From Candidatus Pantoea gossypiicola (GTDB taxonomy: Bacteria > Pseudomonadota > Gammaproteobacteria > Enterobacterales > Enterobacteriaceae), in assembly GCF_008632075.1 (NCBI RefSeq), contig NZ_VWVM01000012.1:66533-130532 (forward strand): a DNA stretch of 64,000 nucleotides, given 5' to 3'. Positions 39,553-50,461 of the stretch are shown piece after piece; positions within the stretch are counted from its first letter, which is position 1; every line of letters starts with the position of its first letter. Made by a program: the position numbers and the translations under genes. Below the pieces are notes generated by a model. The model saw nothing but the letters and a program-made list of their open reading frames with translations. It ran no database searches and was not told the DNA's origin.

Positions 39553-40490
39553 GCCGGCGGCTGCCCCTGATAGACCTCTTTCAGGATTTCACGCGCGCCG
39601 CCGTTCAGCAGTTCATCGGCCAGTGAGATGCCCATCTCTTCAGCCTGCGCGCGGGGGCCGCGGCGTTCGCCTCGGACCATAACCCGGCCATCGGGCGCAC
39701 CGACCATGCCGCGCAGCCAGAGCTCATCGCCTTCCAGCACCGCGAAGCTGCCGATGGGCACCTGACAGCCACCCTCTAAGCGGGTATTCATAGCGCGTTC
39801 TGCTCTGACACAGATTTCGGTGTCATCGTGATTCAGCGCCTGTAACAGGCTGATTAAGGTGGTGTCGTCCAGACGGCATTCAATGCCGACCGCGCCCTGA
39901 CCCACGGCGGGCAGGGAAACGTCAGCAGGCAGCGCCTGGCGAATGCGATCTTCCAGCCCCAGACGCTTCAGCCCGGCGACGGCAAGAATAATCGCGTCAT
40001 ATTCGCCGGCATCAAGTTTGCCGAGGCGGGTGCCGACATTGCCACGCAGCGAGCGGATCACCAGATCCGGTCGACGCGCGCTAATCTGGCACTGGCGACG
40101 CAGGCTGGAGGTGCCGACAACGGCACCCTGTGGCAGCGCATCAATGGAGTCATAATGATGAGAAACGAACGCATCACGCGGATCGTCGCGCTCGCAGATG
40201 GTTACCAGGCCCAGACCTTCAGGGAAACTGACCGGCACATCTTTCATAGAGTGCACTGCCATATCGGCACGGCCATCCTGCATTGCCAGCTCAAGCTCTT
40301 TGACAAACAGCCCTTTGCCACCGACTTTTGCCAGCGGCGTATCAAGGATAATGTCACCTTTGGTGACCATAGGCACCAGCTCAACGCGCAGTCCCGGATG
40401 GGCACTCATGAGTCGTTGCTGTACATAATGTGCCTGCCATAATGCGAGCGGGCTTTGTCTTGTAGCAATTCTGAAAATTTTGTCTAACAT
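39549..40490 (-). CDS. hemC: Porphobilinogen deaminase (hydroxymethylbilane synthase)
   Basis: Polymerises four porphobilinogens to hydroxymethylbilane. 313 residues from the Met of [20 protein letters not shown], the E. coli length; an ATG four codons upstream (40502) is an alternative and neither has a strong ribosome site. The dipyrromethane cofactor Cys lies in [12 protein letters not shown] (~242), and the arginine-rich SSLRRQCQ and [11 protein letters not shown] substrate-binding loops are intact. First gene of the hem operon, divergent from cyaA. Confidence 0.96.
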   Translation of the reverse strand: MLDKIFRIATRQSPLALWQAHYVQQRLMSAHPGLRVELVPMVTKGDIILDTPLAKVGGKGLFVKELELAMQDGRADMAVHSMKDVPVSFPEGLGLVTICERDDPRDAFVSHHYDSIDALPQGAVVGTSSLRRQCQISARRPDLVIRSLRGNVGTRLGKLDAGEYDAIILAVAGLKRLGLEDRIRQALPADVSLPAVGQGAVGIECRLDDTTLISLLQALNHDDTEICVRAERAMNTRLEGGCQVPIGSFAVLEGDELWLRGMVGAPDGRVMVRGERRGPRAQAEEMGISLADELLNGGAREILKEVYQGQPPA

Positions 40491-40698
40491 GCTGTTAACC
40501 ATTTTTATCGTTCACTGAATATCCTATCATCTCTGGGTGAATACTGTCAGTTTCAACGGATTGAAAACGGCCTGTGCGCGGTTTCAGGCCCGGTTTATCA
40601 AGCCATAGCGTGGCAACCAGTGCCGAAAAGGCGGGAAGCTGGTAAGAACGTGCTAAACTGTTAAGTAGCGCAACTTTCTTTACGGTCAATCTGTCGAG

Positions 40699-40714
40699 TG
40701 ATAGATTGATCACG
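40699..40714 (+). promoter_or_regulatory. CRP site in the cyaA promoter region
   Basis: TGATA-GATTGA-TCACG. The right half and flank (ATTGATCACGTTT) are the same as I recall for the CRP site that represses E. coli cyaA P2. It lies about 95 bp upstream of the UUG start. The rest of the 317-bp hemC-cyaA interval shows no other gene. Confidence 0.6.
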
Positions 40715-40807
40715 TTTCCAGCAATTATCTGCCCACTTTTTTACTTTAATAAGCGGCAGAGCGTGGAAACAGGGTGCTTAAACACTGGGACAATCAGGCG
40801 AAACGTC

Positions 40808-43366
40808 TTGTACCTCTACATTGAGACACTGAAACAGAGACTGGATGCAATTAACCAGCTGCGCGTTGATCGTGCGCTGGCTGCCATGGGGCCCGCTTTT
40901 CAGCGCGTCTACAGTCTGCTGCCAACCTTATTACATTATCAACATCCTCAGATGCCGGGTTACCTTGAAGGTAGCGTTCCACATGGCATCAGCTTCTTCA
41001 CGCCTGATGAAAATCAACGCCAGCTGCTGGCAGACCTCACTGGCGACAGCGATCTGCGCCATGCCGATGCGCCGAAAGGCGAAATGCCGATCACGGCGAT
41101 CTACTCTATGGGCAGTACCTCTTCTGTCGGCCAGAACAGCATCTCGGATCTCGATATCTGGGTCTGCCATCAATCCTGGCTCGATAATGAAGAGCGCCTG
41201 AATCTGCAGCGCAAATGCACGCTGTTGCAAAAATGGTGCGTCTCGATGGGCGTGGAAGTCAGTTTCTTCCTGATTGACGAGAACCGCTTCCGCCACAACG
41301 AAAGCGGCAGCCTGGGCGGTGAAGACTGCGGTTCAACCCAGCACATTTTACTGCTGGATGAGTTTTACCGTACCGCGGTTCGTATGGCAGGTAAACGCCT
41401 CCTGTGGAATATGGTGCCAGGCGAAGAAGAGCATCACTACGACGACTACGTGATGTCGCTCTACGCCAAAGGTGTACTGACCCCTAATGAGTGGCTCGAT
41501 CTGGGTGGCCTCGGCACGCTGTCTGCAGAAGAGTATTTCGGTGCCAGCCTGTGGCAGCTCTATAAAAGTATCGACTCACCTTATAAAGCCGTACTGAAAA
41601 CGCTGCTGCTGGAAGCCTACAGCTGGGAATACCCGAACACACAACTGCTGGCGATGGATATCAAACAACGCCTGCACGACGGCGAAATCATCTGCTTCGG
41701 CCTCGATCCTTATTGCATGATGCTTGAGCGCGTCACGCACTATCTGACCAGCGTGGACGATCAGCCGCGCCTTGATCTGGTGCGTCGCTGCTTCTACCTC
41801 AAAGTATGTGAAAAGCTCAGCACCGACGATCATCAGCATCGCACCGGCTGGCGTCGCGAGATTTTATCGCAGCTGGTTAAAGAGTGGGGCTGGAACGAAG
41901 AGAAGATCGCCATTCTGGACAACCGTGCCGGGTGGAAAATTGAGCGGGTGCGCGAAGCCCATAACGAATTACTGGATGCGATGATGCAGAGTTATCGCAA
42001 CCTGATCCGCTTTGCCCGTCGCAACAACTTAAGCGTCAGCGCCAGTCCGCAGGATATCGGTGTGTTGACCCGTAAACTGTATGCCGCGTTTGAAGCGCTG
42101 CCGGGCAAAGTGACGCTGGTGAATCCACAGATTTCGCCCGATCTCTCTGAACCGAATCTGACCTTTATTCATGTGCCGCCTGGCCGTGCCAACCGTTCCG
42201 GCTGGTATCTCTATAACCAGGCACCGGACATGGATTCGATCATCAGCCATCAGCCGCTGGAATATAACCGCTACCTGAACAAGCTGGTGGCGTGGGCGTG
42301 GTTCAATGGTCTGCTGACCCGTAAAACCCGGCTGCATATTAAAGGCAATGAGATTTGCGACCTGGCGCGCCTGCAGGAGCTGGTTAACGATGTTTCCAGC
42401 CACTTCCCACTGCGTCTGCCTTCGCCGACGCCAAAAGCGCTCTACAGCCCGTGCGAAATCCGGCACCTTGCGATTATTGTGAACCTTGAGCACGATCCAA
42501 CGGCGGCCTTCCGCAATCAGGTGGTGCACTTCGACTTCCGCAAGCTGGATGTCTTTAGCTTTGGTCAGCAGCAGCAGTGCCTGATTGGCAGCATCGATCT
42601 GCTCTATCGCAACTCCTGGAATGAAGTGCGTACGCTGCACTTCAGCGGCGAACAGGCGATGATCGAAGGGCTGAAAACCATTCTCGGCAAGATGCATCAG
42701 GATGCCGCACCGCCGGATACGGTAGAAGTGTTCTGCTACAGCCAGCATCTGCGCGGTCTGATTCGCACGCGCGTGCAGCAACTGGTCTCTGAATGCATTG
42801 AGCTGCGCCTCTCCAGCACACGTCAGGAGCCGGGCCGCTTCAAAGCGCTGCGCATGGCAGGCGAGACCTGGGGACTGTTCTTTGAACGCATGAGTGTCTC
42901 GGTGCAGAAGCTGGAAAACGCCGTGGAATTTTATGGCGCGATCTCCAACAACAAGCTGCATGGGTTGTCGATCAAAGTCGAAACGAATCAGACGCCGCTG
43001 CCACCGGTAGTGAACGGCTATGCCAGCGAAGGCATCATTCAGTTCTTCTTTGAAAACACCACGGATGAGCGCGGCTTCAACATTTATATCCTTGATGAGA
43101 CCAATCGGGTTGAGGTCTATCATCACTGTGAAGGCAGCAAAGAGGAGCTGGTGCGTGACGTCAGTCGTTTCTACTCCTCATCGCACGATCGCTTCACTTA
43201 TGGGTCGAGCTTTATCAACTTCAACCTGCCGCAGTTCTACCAGATTGTGAACACCGGTGATCGATTCCAGGTGATTCCATTCCGGAATCAGACGCTGACG
43301 CAGCTCTGTACGACGCAGCCTGACAACGACAACAGCGACTATCAACCGCGCTATCAGGTGCATTGA
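40808..43366 (+). CDS. cyaA: Class I adenylate cyclase
   Basis: Makes cAMP for CRP signalling; activated by phosphorylated EIIA-Glc. The conserved rare UUG start ([19 protein letters not shown]) is at 40808, giving 852 residues; the longer frame from 40706 reads through the promoter. The N-terminal catalytic half holds [20 protein letters not shown] with the nucleotidyltransferase-type DLD near residue 115 and [29 protein letters not shown]. The C-terminal regulatory half is conserved through [19 protein letters not shown]. Inefficient UUG initiation limits expression in E. coli and is kept here. cyaY, which converges with cyaA in E. coli, is missing. Confidence 0.97.
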   Translation: MYLYIETLKQRLDAINQLRVDRALAAMGPAFQRVYSLLPTLLHYQHPQMPGYLEGSVPHGISFFTPDENQRQLLADLTGDSDLRHADAPKGEMPITAIYSMGSTSSVGQNSISDLDIWVCHQSWLDNEERLNLQRKCTLLQKWCVSMGVEVSFFLIDENRFRHNESGSLGGEDCGSTQHILLLDEFYRTAVRMAGKRLLWNMVPGEEEHHYDDYVMSLYAKGVLTPNEWLDLGGLGTLSAEEYFGASLWQLYKSIDSPYKAVLKTLLLEAYSWEYPNTQLLAMDIKQRLHDGEIICFGLDPYCMMLERVTHYLTSVDDQPRLDLVRRCFYLKVCEKLSTDDHQHRTGWRREILSQLVKEWGWNEEKIAILDNRAGWKIERVREAHNELLDAMMQSYRNLIRFARRNNLSVSASPQDIGVLTRKLYAAFEALPGKVTLVNPQISPDLSEPNLTFIHVPPGRANRSGWYLYNQAPDMDSIISHQPLEYNRYLNKLVAWAWFNGLLTRKTRLHIKGNEICDLARLQELVNDVSSHFPLRLPSPTPKALYSPCEIRHLAIIVNLEHDPTAAFRNQVVHFDFRKLDVFSFGQQQQCLIGSIDLLYRNSWNEVRTLHFSGEQAMIEGLKTILGKMHQDAAPPDTVEVFCYSQHLRGLIRTRVQQLVSECIELRLSSTRQEPGRFKALRMAGETWGLFFERMSVSVQKLENAVEFYGAISNNKLHGLSIKVETNQTPLPPVVNGYASEGIIQFFFENTTDERGFNIYILDETNRVEVYHHCEGSKEELVRDVSRFYSSSHDRFTYGSSFINFNLPQFYQIVNTGDRFQVIPFRNQTLTQLCTTQPDNDNSDYQPRYQVH

Positions 43367-43513
43367 TGCTGACGGGCTGCCTGCGCTCTGCAGGTGGCCG
43401 CTATCTTCCTGGCCTGTCACCCGGTTCACGCTATTTACGGGGATTTCCTGTTGCTTTTCCACCTTCAACTGCGATGATAAGCATCCAGGTAAAGGACATT
43501 AAGAGCATAAAGA

Positions 43514-43714
43514 ATGAAGAAAGTAATAAGCCTGTTGGCCATGACACTGGCAGTAATCAGCCTTGCAGGTTGTGGTCTGAAAGGACCGCTCTACTTCCCG
43601 CCGAAGGATCAGCCGAAGAAACAACAAGCCCCAACCGAACGCCAGAAAGCGGATGCCTCTAAAGCCGATGTCGGTGGGCTGGTGACCGGTAATTCAGGCG
43701 TAAAAGCGAACTAA
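43514..43714 (+). CDS. lptM: LptM (YifL), small outer-membrane lipoprotein
   Basis: 66-residue lipoprotein with lipobox SLAGC (Cys20) and the conserved start of the mature protein [10 protein letters not shown], followed by a Lys/Gln-rich tail. In E. coli LptM helps oxidative maturation of the LptDE LPS translocon. It precedes dapF by 28 bp, as in E. coli, so it is probably cotranscribed. Confidence 0.93.
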   Translation: MKKVISLLAMTLAVISLAGCGLKGPLYFPPKDQPKKQQAPTERQKADASKADVGGLVTGNSGVKAN

Positions 43715-43742
43715 TCTGATGGCTTATCCGGCGGAGCAAAAA

Positions 43743-44567
43743 ATGCAGTTCTCCAAAATGCACGGTCTCGGCAACGATTTTATGGTTGTGGATGCGGTGA
43801 CACAAAACGTCTTCTTCTCGCCGGAATTGATCCGCCGGCTGGCCGATCGTCATCTGGGGATCGGTTTTGATCAGCTGCTGATTGTTGAACCGCCTTACGA
43901 TCCCGATCTCGATTTTCACTATCGCATTTTCAACGCTGACGGCAGTGAAGTGGCCCAGTGCGGCAACGGTGCGCGCTGTTTTGCCCGCTTTGTTCAGCTC
44001 AAAGGGCTGACCAATAAAAGCGACATCCGGGTCAGTACCCAGAATGGCCGCATGGTGTTGACCGTGACGCCTGACGATCACGTGCGCGTGAACATGGGTG
44101 AACCCAACTTTGAGCCTCAGCAGGTGCCGTTCCGCGCCAATAAAGCCGAGAATCTCTATCTGCTGCGCGTGGCCGAACAGACGGTGATGCTGGGTGCAGT
44201 CTCGATGGGGAATCCCCACTGCGTCATTCAGGTGGAAAGCGTTAAAACCGCGCAGGTTGAACTGCTTGGCCCGATTCTGGAGAGCCACGAGCGCTTCCCG
44301 GATCGCGTCAATGTCGGTTTTATGGAGATTATTAATCCGGAACATATCCGGCTGCGCGTCTACGAACGCGGAGCGGGTGAAACGCAGGCGTGCGGCAGTG
44401 GTGCCTGCGCTGCCGTTGCCTGCGGCATTCAGCAGGGCATTCTGGCACCGAAAGTGCGTGTCGATCTGCCTGGCGGGACGCTGCATATCTCCTGGAAAGG
44501 TGCCGGTCAGCCGCTCTATATGACCGGGCCTGCGACACACGTCTACGATGGGTTTATTCATCTATGA
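43743..44567 (+). CDS. dapF: Diaminopimelate epimerase
   Basis: Interconverts LL- and meso-diaminopimelate for lysine and peptidoglycan synthesis, cofactor-independent. 274 residues from ATG 43743 (GGAG at 43731-43734), the E. coli length. The two catalytic cysteines are in AQCGNGARC (~73) and [10 protein letters not shown] (~217). An eight-codon upstream ATG (43719) is rejected. It overlaps yigA by four bases. Confidence 0.97.
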   Translation: MQFSKMHGLGNDFMVVDAVTQNVFFSPELIRRLADRHLGIGFDQLLIVEPPYDPDLDFHYRIFNADGSEVAQCGNGARCFARFVQLKGLTNKSDIRVSTQNGRMVLTVTPDDHVRVNMGEPNFEPQQVPFRANKAENLYLLRVAEQTVMLGAVSMGNPHCVIQVESVKTAQVELLGPILESHERFPDRVNVGFMEIINPEHIRLRVYERGAGETQACGSGACAAVACGIQQGILAPKVRVDLPGGTLHISWKGAGQPLYMTGPATHVYDGFIHL

Positions 44568-45268
44568 AAAATATCGAAGAGCAGGCTGACAGTTCGGTTC
44601 TGCTGGACGATCAGGCCGTCAGTGATTATCTGCGGCAGAATCCCGATTTCTTCATCCGCAATGCCCGCGAAGTTGAACAGATGGCGGTACCGCATCCGGT
44701 GCGTGGCAGCGTGTCACTGGTCGAGTGGCATATGGCGCGGCAACGCAACCATATCCAGCGGCTGGAAGAAGAGATCACACTGCTGATGGAGCAGGCCAGC
44801 GCTAACCATGAGCTGTTTGACCGTCTGCTGTCGCTGGAAAGTCATCTGGCCGCGGCTGATTCGCTGCAGGATATGCTCAACCGTCTGCATCGCTGGGCGC
44901 GTGAGCTGGGCCTGGCGGGTGCCAATGTGCGGCTGTTCAGTGACAAATGGCTGCTGGGTGCCCCCTCCGATTTCTTTCAGCTGAGCCTGTCGCGTCAGGC
45001 GTTTGAGCCGCTGCGTATTCAGCGCTTCGGCAACCAGCATCACTATCTCGGTAATATCAATGGGCCTGAACTGCTGCTGCTGCTGCCGCAGGCCAAAGCA
45101 ATTGGCTCGGTTGCGATGTCGCTGATGGGCGAAGCGGGCGATCTCGGCGTGCTGGTGTTCAGCAGCCGTGACAGCCAGCACTATCAGTCGGGCATGGGAA
45201 CGCTGCTGTTACAGCATCTTTCACAGATGATGCCTGGCCTGCTTTCCCGCTGGGTAGAGCGCGCATGA
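44564..45268 (+). CDS. yigA: DUF484/GAF-like protein YigA
   Basis: 234-residue protein of the DUF484 family with an N-terminal helical segment ([41 protein letters not shown]), a coiled coil and a GAF-like C-terminal domain. No catalytic motif is seen. Starts in ATGA overlap with dapF and overlaps xerC by four bases, so it is translated as part of the dapF-yigA-xerC-yigB chain. Function unknown. Confidence 0.92.
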   Translation: MKNIEEQADSSVLLDDQAVSDYLRQNPDFFIRNAREVEQMAVPHPVRGSVSLVEWHMARQRNHIQRLEEEITLLMEQASANHELFDRLLSLESHLAAADSLQDMLNRLHRWARELGLAGANVRLFSDKWLLGAPSDFFQLSLSRQAFEPLRIQRFGNQHHYLGNINGPELLLLLPQAKAIGSVAMSLMGEAGDLGVLVFSSRDSQHYQSGMGTLLLQHLSQMMPGLLSRWVERA

Positions 45269-46170
45269 GCAGCGCGCTGCTGGAGGCCGTCGATGGATTT
45301 CTGCGCTACCTGAAAGTGGAGCGCCAGCTGAGTCCGTTAACCCAGAGCAGCTATGCGCGCCAGCTGGCCGCGCTGGTGGCAATTGCTGATGAGATGAAGC
45401 TTGGCAGCTGGGCACTGCTGGAACCCGCGCAGGTGCGCAGCATGGCGGCGCGCAGCCGTCGCGCCGGACTCTCTGCCAGCAGCCTCGCGCTGCGTCTCTC
45501 CGCACTGCGCAGTTTTCTCGACTGGCAGGTGAGCCAGGGGTTGCTCTCTGCTAATCCGGCCAAAGGGGTGATGACGCCGCGTAAAGCGCGCCATCTGCCT
45601 AAGAATATCGATGTGGATGAAGTGAATCAGCTGCTGGAGATCGACCTTAACGATCCGCTGGCGGTGCGCGACCGCGCAATGCTGGAAGTGATGTATGGTG
45701 GCGGGCTGCGTCTCTCCGAGCTGGTGAATATGGATTGCCGCCACGTCGACCTCGATTCCGGCGAAGTGTGGGTCGTGGGTAAGGGCAGCAAAGAGCGCCG
45801 GGTGCCGATTGGCCGCACGGCGGTCACCTGGATCCAGCACTGGCTGCCACTACGTGAAACCTTTGGCGGTCAGGATGATGCGCTGTTTCTGTCGACACGC
45901 GGCAACCGCATCTCGCCCCGTAACGTGCAGAAGCGCTTTGCCGAATGGGGCATCAGACAGGGCGTGGCGAGTCATATCCATCCGCATAAGCTGCGACACT
46001 CTTTTGCTACGCATCTGCTGGAGTCCAGCGGCGACCTGCGTGCCGTGCAGGAGTTACTGGGTCATGCAAACCTCTCGACGACCCAGATCTACACCCATCT
46101 CGACTTCCAGCATCTGGCTTCGGTGTATGACGCTGCGCATCCCCGCGCCAAACGAGGAAAGAACGAATGA
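45265..46170 (+). CDS. xerC: Tyrosine recombinase XerC
   Basis: Resolves chromosome dimers at dif together with XerD. 301 residues. The N-terminal SAM-like core-binding domain is followed by the catalytic domain with [10 protein letters not shown] (Arg ~149), [13 protein letters not shown] (Lys ~173), [14 protein letters not shown] (His/Arg ~241/244) and [14 protein letters not shown] (His and nucleophile Tyr ~276). A conserved housekeeping gene, not a phage integrase. Overlaps neighbours by four bases on both sides. Confidence 0.97.
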   Translation: MSSALLEAVDGFLRYLKVERQLSPLTQSSYARQLAALVAIADEMKLGSWALLEPAQVRSMAARSRRAGLSASSLALRLSALRSFLDWQVSQGLLSANPAKGVMTPRKARHLPKNIDVDEVNQLLEIDLNDPLAVRDRAMLEVMYGGGLRLSELVNMDCRHVDLDSGEVWVVGKGSKERRVPIGRTAVTWIQHWLPLRETFGGQDDALFLSTRGNRISPRNVQKRFAEWGIRQGVASHIHPHKLRHSFATHLLESSGDLRAVQELLGHANLSTTQIYTHLDFQHLASVYDAAHPRAKRGKNE

Positions 46171-46883
46171 AGTTTTATCGTCCGCTGTCGGCCATTAAAG
46201 CCATGACCTTCGATCTTGATGACACGCTCTACGATAACTACCCGGTGATCCGTCGCACCACGCAGGAGTCTCACGCCGCATTGCAAGCTTTTCATCCGGC
46301 GCTGCGTGACTTCACGCCGCAGGATTATCAGCAGCTGCGCGATGAACTGCTGCAGCGCGAGCCTGAGATCTATCATGACGTTTCGGAGTGGCGACGCCGT
46401 TCGGTAGAGCTGGCGATGCTGAATATCGGCCTCTCTGCTGCGGAAGCGACCGCGGGCGCGGCAGAGGTCATGGCGGTGTTCCATCAGTGGCGGAGTCAGG
46501 TCGAGATGCCGGATGAGACGCATCAGACGCTGAAGGCGCTGGCGGAAAAAATCCCGCTGGTGGCGGTCACTAACGGCAACGCCAGCCCGGAAAAAATGGG
46601 TATCGCTGAATACTTTCGCTTTACGCTGCGGGCCGGACCTGACGGGCGCGCCAAGCCGTGGCAGGATATGTATCAGCTTGCCGCGCAACGCCTTGATATC
46701 GCGCCACAACACATTCTGCATGTGGGAGACGACCTGACTACCGATGTCGCCGGCTCACTGCGTTGCGGCATGCAGGCCTGCTGGATTAACCTGCGGCAGG
46801 GCAACCTGATGCATATCCCGGACGCGCGGCTGTTGCCGCATGTCGAAATTTCGCGGTTGGCATCACTCACCTCACTGCTATAA
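46167..46883 (+). CDS. yigB: HAD-family phosphatase YigB (FMN/pyrimidine phosphatase)
   Basis: 238 residues. HAD motif [11 protein letters not shown] (residues 14-23), motif [16 protein letters not shown], motif III/IV with Lys in AKPWQDMY and [18 protein letters not shown]. The E. coli enzyme dephosphorylates FMN and contributes to riboflavin synthesis and persister control. The downstream uvrD promoter lies within its last codons. Confidence 0.92.
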   Translation: MKFYRPLSAIKAMTFDLDDTLYDNYPVIRRTTQESHAALQAFHPALRDFTPQDYQQLRDELLQREPEIYHDVSEWRRRSVELAMLNIGLSAAEATAGAAEVMAVFHQWRSQVEMPDETHQTLKALAEKIPLVAVTNGNASPEKMGIAEYFRFTLRAGPDGRAKPWQDMYQLAAQRLDIAPQHILHVGDDLTTDVAGSLRCGMQACWINLRQGNLMHIPDARLLPHVEISRLASLTSLL

Positions 46884-46902
46884 TGGCTGTAAATTTATCC
46901 AG
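46857..46902 (+). promoter_or_regulatory. uvrD promoter with LexA box
   Basis: -35 TTGGCA (46857-46862), 16-bp spacer, -10 TATAAT (46879-46884) at the end of yigB. The LexA box CTGT-AAATTTAT-CCAG (46887-46902) overlaps the expected start of transcription. The right half has CCAG instead of ACAG, the same deviation as in the E. coli uvrD box. SOS induction is expected. Confidence 0.8.
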
Positions 46903-47037
46903 TCGTCTCCCTTTTTTCTGCCAGGCCGCTGTGCGTTATCCGGCGTCCGTGGCGCTGCCTGACTGGCCGCGACACTGCCTTACGGCAGGCGCAGTAAACA
47001 GCGCGGCGACGGCGTTTTTCTCTGGTAAACGGTGCTT

Positions 47038-49200
47038 ATGGACGTTTCTGAACTGCTCGACGGTTTGAATGACAATCAGCGCGCGGCCGTTGCGGCTCCG
47101 CGCAGTAACCTGCTGGTACTGGCAGGCGCGGGCAGTGGTAAAACGCGGGTGCTGGTGCATCGCATTGCGTGGCTGATGTCAGTAGAGAACTGCTCACCCT
47201 ATTCGATTATGGCGGTGACCTTTACCAACAAAGCGGCAGCAGAGATGCGTCACCGTATCGAACATCTGATCGGCACCAGCCAGGGCGGGATGTGGATCGG
47301 CACCTTCCACGGCCTGGCGCACCGCTTACTGCGTGCCCACCATCTTGACGCCGGTCTGCCGCAGGATTTTCAGATCCTCGACAGCGAAGACCAGCTGCGT
47401 CTGCTCAAGCGCCTCATCAAATCAATGAACCTTGATGACAAGCAGTGGCCTGCGCGCCAGGGCATGTGGTACATCAACGGCAAAAAAGATGAAGGCCTGC
47501 GGCCAAAGCACATTGAAAGCTACGGCAATCCGATTGAGCAGACCTGGCTACGCATTTATCAGGCCTATCAGGAAGCCTGTGACCGTGCGGGTTTAGTCGA
47601 CTTCGCCGAGCTGCTGCTGCGCGCCCATGAACTCTGGCTCAACAAGCCGCACATCCTCAATCACTACCGCGAACGCTTTACCAACGTGCTGGTGGATGAG
47701 TTTCAGGATACTAACAACATTCAGTACGCCTGGATTCGGATGCTGGCGGGCGACAGCGGCCGGGTGATCATCGTGGGCGATGATGACCAGTCGATCTACG
47801 GCTGGCGCGGCGCACAGGTCGAAAACATTCAGCGCTTCCTGCAGGATTTCCCTGGTGCAGAAACGATCCGTCTGGAGCAGAACTACCGCTCAACCAATAA
47901 CATCCTCAAAGCGGCTAACGCCCTGATCGCCAATAACAATGGCCGTCTGGGTAAAGAGCTCTGGACCGAAGGCAGCGATGGCGAACCGATCTCTATCTAC
48001 TGCGCCTTTAATGAGCTGGATGAAGCGCGCTTTGTGGTGAACCGCATCAAGGTCTGGATGGAGAACGGTGGTGCACTCAACGACTGCGCCATTCTCTATC
48101 GCAGCAACGCCCAGTCGCGCGTGCTGGAAGAGGCGCTGCTGCAGAGCAGTATGCCGTACCGTATTTATGGCGGCATGCGCTTCTTTGAACGCCAGGAGAT
48201 TAAAGATGCGCTCTCTTATCTGCGTCTGATGGCAAACCGCAATGACGATGCCGCCTTTGAACGCGTGGTGAATACGCCGACGCGCGGCGTGGGCGATCGC
48301 ACGCTCGACGTGGTGCGTCAGACGGCGCGTGAACGTCAGATGACGCTGTGGCAGGCGACGCGCGAACTGCTGCAAAGTCGCGCACTGGCGGGCCGCGCCG
48401 CGTCTGCACTGCAACGCTTCTGTGAGCTGGTCGATTCACTGGCTACCGAAACCGCCGAATTACCGCTGCATGTTCAGACCGACCGGGTTATCAAAGACTC
48501 CGGCCTGTGGCTGATGTATGAGCAGGAAAAAGGCGAGAAGGGCCAGGCGCGTATCGAAAACCTTGAGGAGCTGGTGACGGCAACCCGTCAGTTCAGCTAT
48601 CAGGACGAAGATGAAGATCTGATGCCGCTTCAGGCCTTCTTATCCCATGCCGCCCTTGAAGCGGGCGAAGGTCAGGCAGACAAATGGCAGGATGCGGTTC
48701 AGCTGATGACGCTGCACTCGGCCAAAGGGCTGGAATTCAGTCAGGTCTTTATCGTCGGTATGGAAGAGGGGATGTTCCCAAGCCAGATGTCGCTGGATGA
48801 AGGCGGGCGGCTGGAGGAGGAGCGTCGTCTGGCGTATGTCGGTGTGACCCGCGCGATGCGCAAGCTGACGCTGACCTACGCTGAAACCCGCCGACTCTAT
48901 GGTAAGGAAGTGTATCACCGGCCTTCCCGTTTTATCGGTGAGCTGCCCGAAACGTGCATCGAAGAAGTGCGTCTGCGCGCCAGCGTCAGCCGTCCGGTCA
49001 ACCATCAGCGGATGGGTGCCCCGGTGACCAAAAATGACAGCGGATTCGCGCTGGGCCAGCGTGTTCATCACGCAAAATTTGGCGAAGGCACCATCATTAA
49101 TCTGGAAGGCAGCGGTGAGCACAGCCGTTTGCAGGTGGCGTTTCAGGGGCAGGGAATCAAGTGGCTGGTAGCGGCTTACGCGAAGCTGGAAACGCTTTAG
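47038..49200 (+). CDS. uvrD: DNA helicase II UvrD
   Basis: SF1A 3'-5' helicase for nucleotide excision repair and mismatch repair; also removes RecA filaments. 720 residues from ATG 47038 (MDVSELLDGLNDNQRAAVAAP), as in E. coli. Walker [12 protein letters not shown] (~27), Walker B LVDEFQDTNN (~220), [37 protein letters not shown] and RRLAYVGVTRA are present. The long C-terminal extension with the Tudor-like FALGQRVHHAKFGEGTIINLEGSG separates it from Rep. Confidence 0.98.
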   Translation: MDVSELLDGLNDNQRAAVAAPRSNLLVLAGAGSGKTRVLVHRIAWLMSVENCSPYSIMAVTFTNKAAAEMRHRIEHLIGTSQGGMWIGTFHGLAHRLLRAHHLDAGLPQDFQILDSEDQLRLLKRLIKSMNLDDKQWPARQGMWYINGKKDEGLRPKHIESYGNPIEQTWLRIYQAYQEACDRAGLVDFAELLLRAHELWLNKPHILNHYRERFTNVLVDEFQDTNNIQYAWIRMLAGDSGRVIIVGDDDQSIYGWRGAQVENIQRFLQDFPGAETIRLEQNYRSTNNILKAANALIANNNGRLGKELWTEGSDGEPISIYCAFNELDEARFVVNRIKVWMENGGALNDCAILYRSNAQSRVLEEALLQSSMPYRIYGGMRFFERQEIKDALSYLRLMANRNDDAAFERVVNTPTRGVGDRTLDVVRQTARERQMTLWQATRELLQSRALAGRAASALQRFCELVDSLATETAELPLHVQTDRVIKDSGLWLMYEQEKGEKGQARIENLEELVTATRQFSYQDEDEDLMPLQAFLSHAALEAGEGQADKWQDAVQLMTLHSAKGLEFSQVFIVGMEEGMFPSQMSLDEGGRLEEERRLAYVGVTRAMRKLTLTYAETRRLYGKEVYHRPSRFIGELPETCIEEVRLRASVSRPVNHQRMGAPVTKNDSGFALGQRVHHAKFGEGTIINLEGSGEHSRLQVAFQGQGIKWLVAAYAKLETL

Positions 49201-49207
49201 CGCGCGG

Positions 49208-49236
49208 TTGACGGCTTTTTCGTCTCAGCGTAACAT
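49208..49236 (+). promoter_or_regulatory. Promoter of the corL-corA transcript
   Basis: -35 TTGACG (49208-49213), 17-bp spacer, -10 TAACAT (49231-49236), starting eight bases past the uvrD stop and reading into the leader ORF. Confidence 0.65.
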
Positions 49237-49262
49237 GCGCCCACTATTATCATGAGAGGACA

Positions 49263-49346
49263 ATGCCTTGGACACGCCCAGTCGATGCTGGCTCAATGAC
49301 CTGGATATCAGGCATAACATCTAAGGCTACCTCTTTACGCGGGTAG
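49263..49346 (+). CDS. Leader ORF upstream of corA (CorL-like, 27 codons)
   Basis: ATG at 49263 directly after GAGAGGA (49254-49260) begins a 27-residue frame, MPWTRPVDAGSMTWISG onward, ending at TAG 49344-49346. Its last codons form one arm of a strong stem-loop (49321-49352). In Salmonella a short leader ORF called corL governs Rho-dependent termination in the corA leader; position and architecture fit that role. I cannot verify sequence identity from memory. Confidence 0.6.
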   Translation: MPWTRPVDAGSMTWISGITSKATSLRG

Positions 49347-49352
49347 CCTTAG
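49321..49352 (+). promoter_or_regulatory. Stem-loop spanning the corL stop codon
   Basis: CTAAGGCTACC (49321-49331) pairs perfectly with GGTAGCCTTAG (49342-49352) across a 10-base loop. The leader ORF stop codon lies in the 3' arm, so ribosomes translating the ORF would open the stem. No T-run follows, so it looks like a translation-sensitive switch rather than a plain terminator. Confidence 0.6.
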
Positions 49353-49501
49353 CGGTTATCAGCGACCCCCCTTTTTGATTCCGTCGCGCGAGTCAGCACT
49401 GATTTATCTTTGAAACTCTGTTTCCGTGTTCAGGCTGCCTGTTCCTTTAAAGGAACGGCGGACCGCTTTGTCCCATTTAGTCTGCAATGGGGAGTATTGC
49501 T

Positions 49502-50455
49502 ATGCTGAGCGCATTTAAACTCGATCAAAGCCGCCTGACGCGACTGGAGCTGGAAGACGAAACCGACAAACTGACCAACTCTGTCTGGGTCGATCTGATC
49601 GAGCCGGAAGAGGGCGAACGTGACCGGGTGCAAACGGAGCTGGGCCAGAGCCTGGCAACACGGCCAGAGCTGGAAGATATCGAGGCCTCGGCACGCTTCT
49701 TCGAAGATGAAGATGGTCTGCATATCCACTCCTTCTTCTTCTATGAAGATGCTGACGATCACGCCGGTAACTCCACCGTGGCATTCACCATTCGTGAAGG
49801 CCGCCTCTACACGCTGCGCGAACGTGAACTGCCCGCTTTCCGCCTCTATCGTATGCGTGCCCGTAATCAGACCCTGATCGATGGCAACGCCTTTGAGCTG
49901 CTGCTCGACCTGTTTGAAACCAAAATCGAACAGCTGGCAGACGAAATCGAGAACATCTATAGCGCGCTGGAGAAACTCAGCCGGGTGATCATGGAAGGTC
50001 AGCAGGGCGAAGAGTACGATCAGGCGCTGTCACGCTTAGCAGAACTGGAAGATATCGGCTGGAAAGTGCGTCTCTGTCTGATGGATACACAGCGCGCCCT
50101 GAATTTCCTGGTGCGTAAAGCGCGTCTGCCGGGTAATCAGCTGGAGCAGGCGCGGGAAATCCTGCGCGATATCGAGTCGCTGCTGCCGCACAACGAATCG
50201 CTGTTCCAGAAGGTCAACTTCCTGATGCAGGCCGCAATGGGCTTTATCAACATCGAGCAGAACCGCATCATCAAGATCTTCTCAGTAGTCTCCGTGGTGT
50301 TTCTGCCACCCACGCTGGTGGCATCCAGCTACGGGATGAACTTCGAATTTATGCCGGAACTGAAGTGGAGCTTTGGTTATCCTGCGGCTATCGGTCTGAT
50401 GATTCTGGCCGGCCTGGCACCTTATCTCTACTTTAAGCGTAAAAACTGGCTTTAA
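49502..50455 (+). CDS. corA: Magnesium/cobalt channel CorA
   Basis: Homopentameric Mg2+ (Co2+, Ni2+) channel. 317 residues from ATG 49502, matching the E. coli N-terminus MLSAF; GGGGAG lies just upstream. A long acidic cytoplasmic funnel is followed by two C-terminal TM helices, with the signature YGMNF between them and the basic KRKNWL end. Regulation by Mg2+ through the 300-nt leader (corL-like ORF plus stem-loop) is inferred. Confidence 0.97.
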   Translation: MLSAFKLDQSRLTRLELEDETDKLTNSVWVDLIEPEEGERDRVQTELGQSLATRPELEDIEASARFFEDEDGLHIHSFFFYEDADDHAGNSTVAFTIREGRLYTLRERELPAFRLYRMRARNQTLIDGNAFELLLDLFETKIEQLADEIENIYSALEKLSRVIMEGQQGEEYDQALSRLAELEDIGWKVRLCLMDTQRALNFLVRKARLPGNQLEQAREILRDIESLLPHNESLFQKVNFLMQAAMGFINIEQNRIIKIFSVVSVVFLPPTLVASSYGMNFEFMPELKWSFGYPAAIGLMILAGLAPYLYFKRKNWL

Positions 50456-50461
50456 AAAAGC

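Noticed and set aside
40691..40717. Reading AGTGA..TCACG as a consensus CRP site
   Set aside because: The halves would be 8 rather than 6 bases apart; the alternative register TGATA-N6-TCACG, similar to the E. coli cyaA site, was used instead.
43363..43662. 99-codon ORF spanning the cyaA-lptM gap
   Set aside because: It runs out of frame across lptM, whose lipobox and conserved mature start are clear; its second half is a shadow.
45265..46170. Tyrosine recombinase as a mobile-element integrase near an att-like repeat
   Set aside because: It is XerC in its normal dapF-yigA-xerC-yigB context and 10 kb from the tRNA-Pro repeat.
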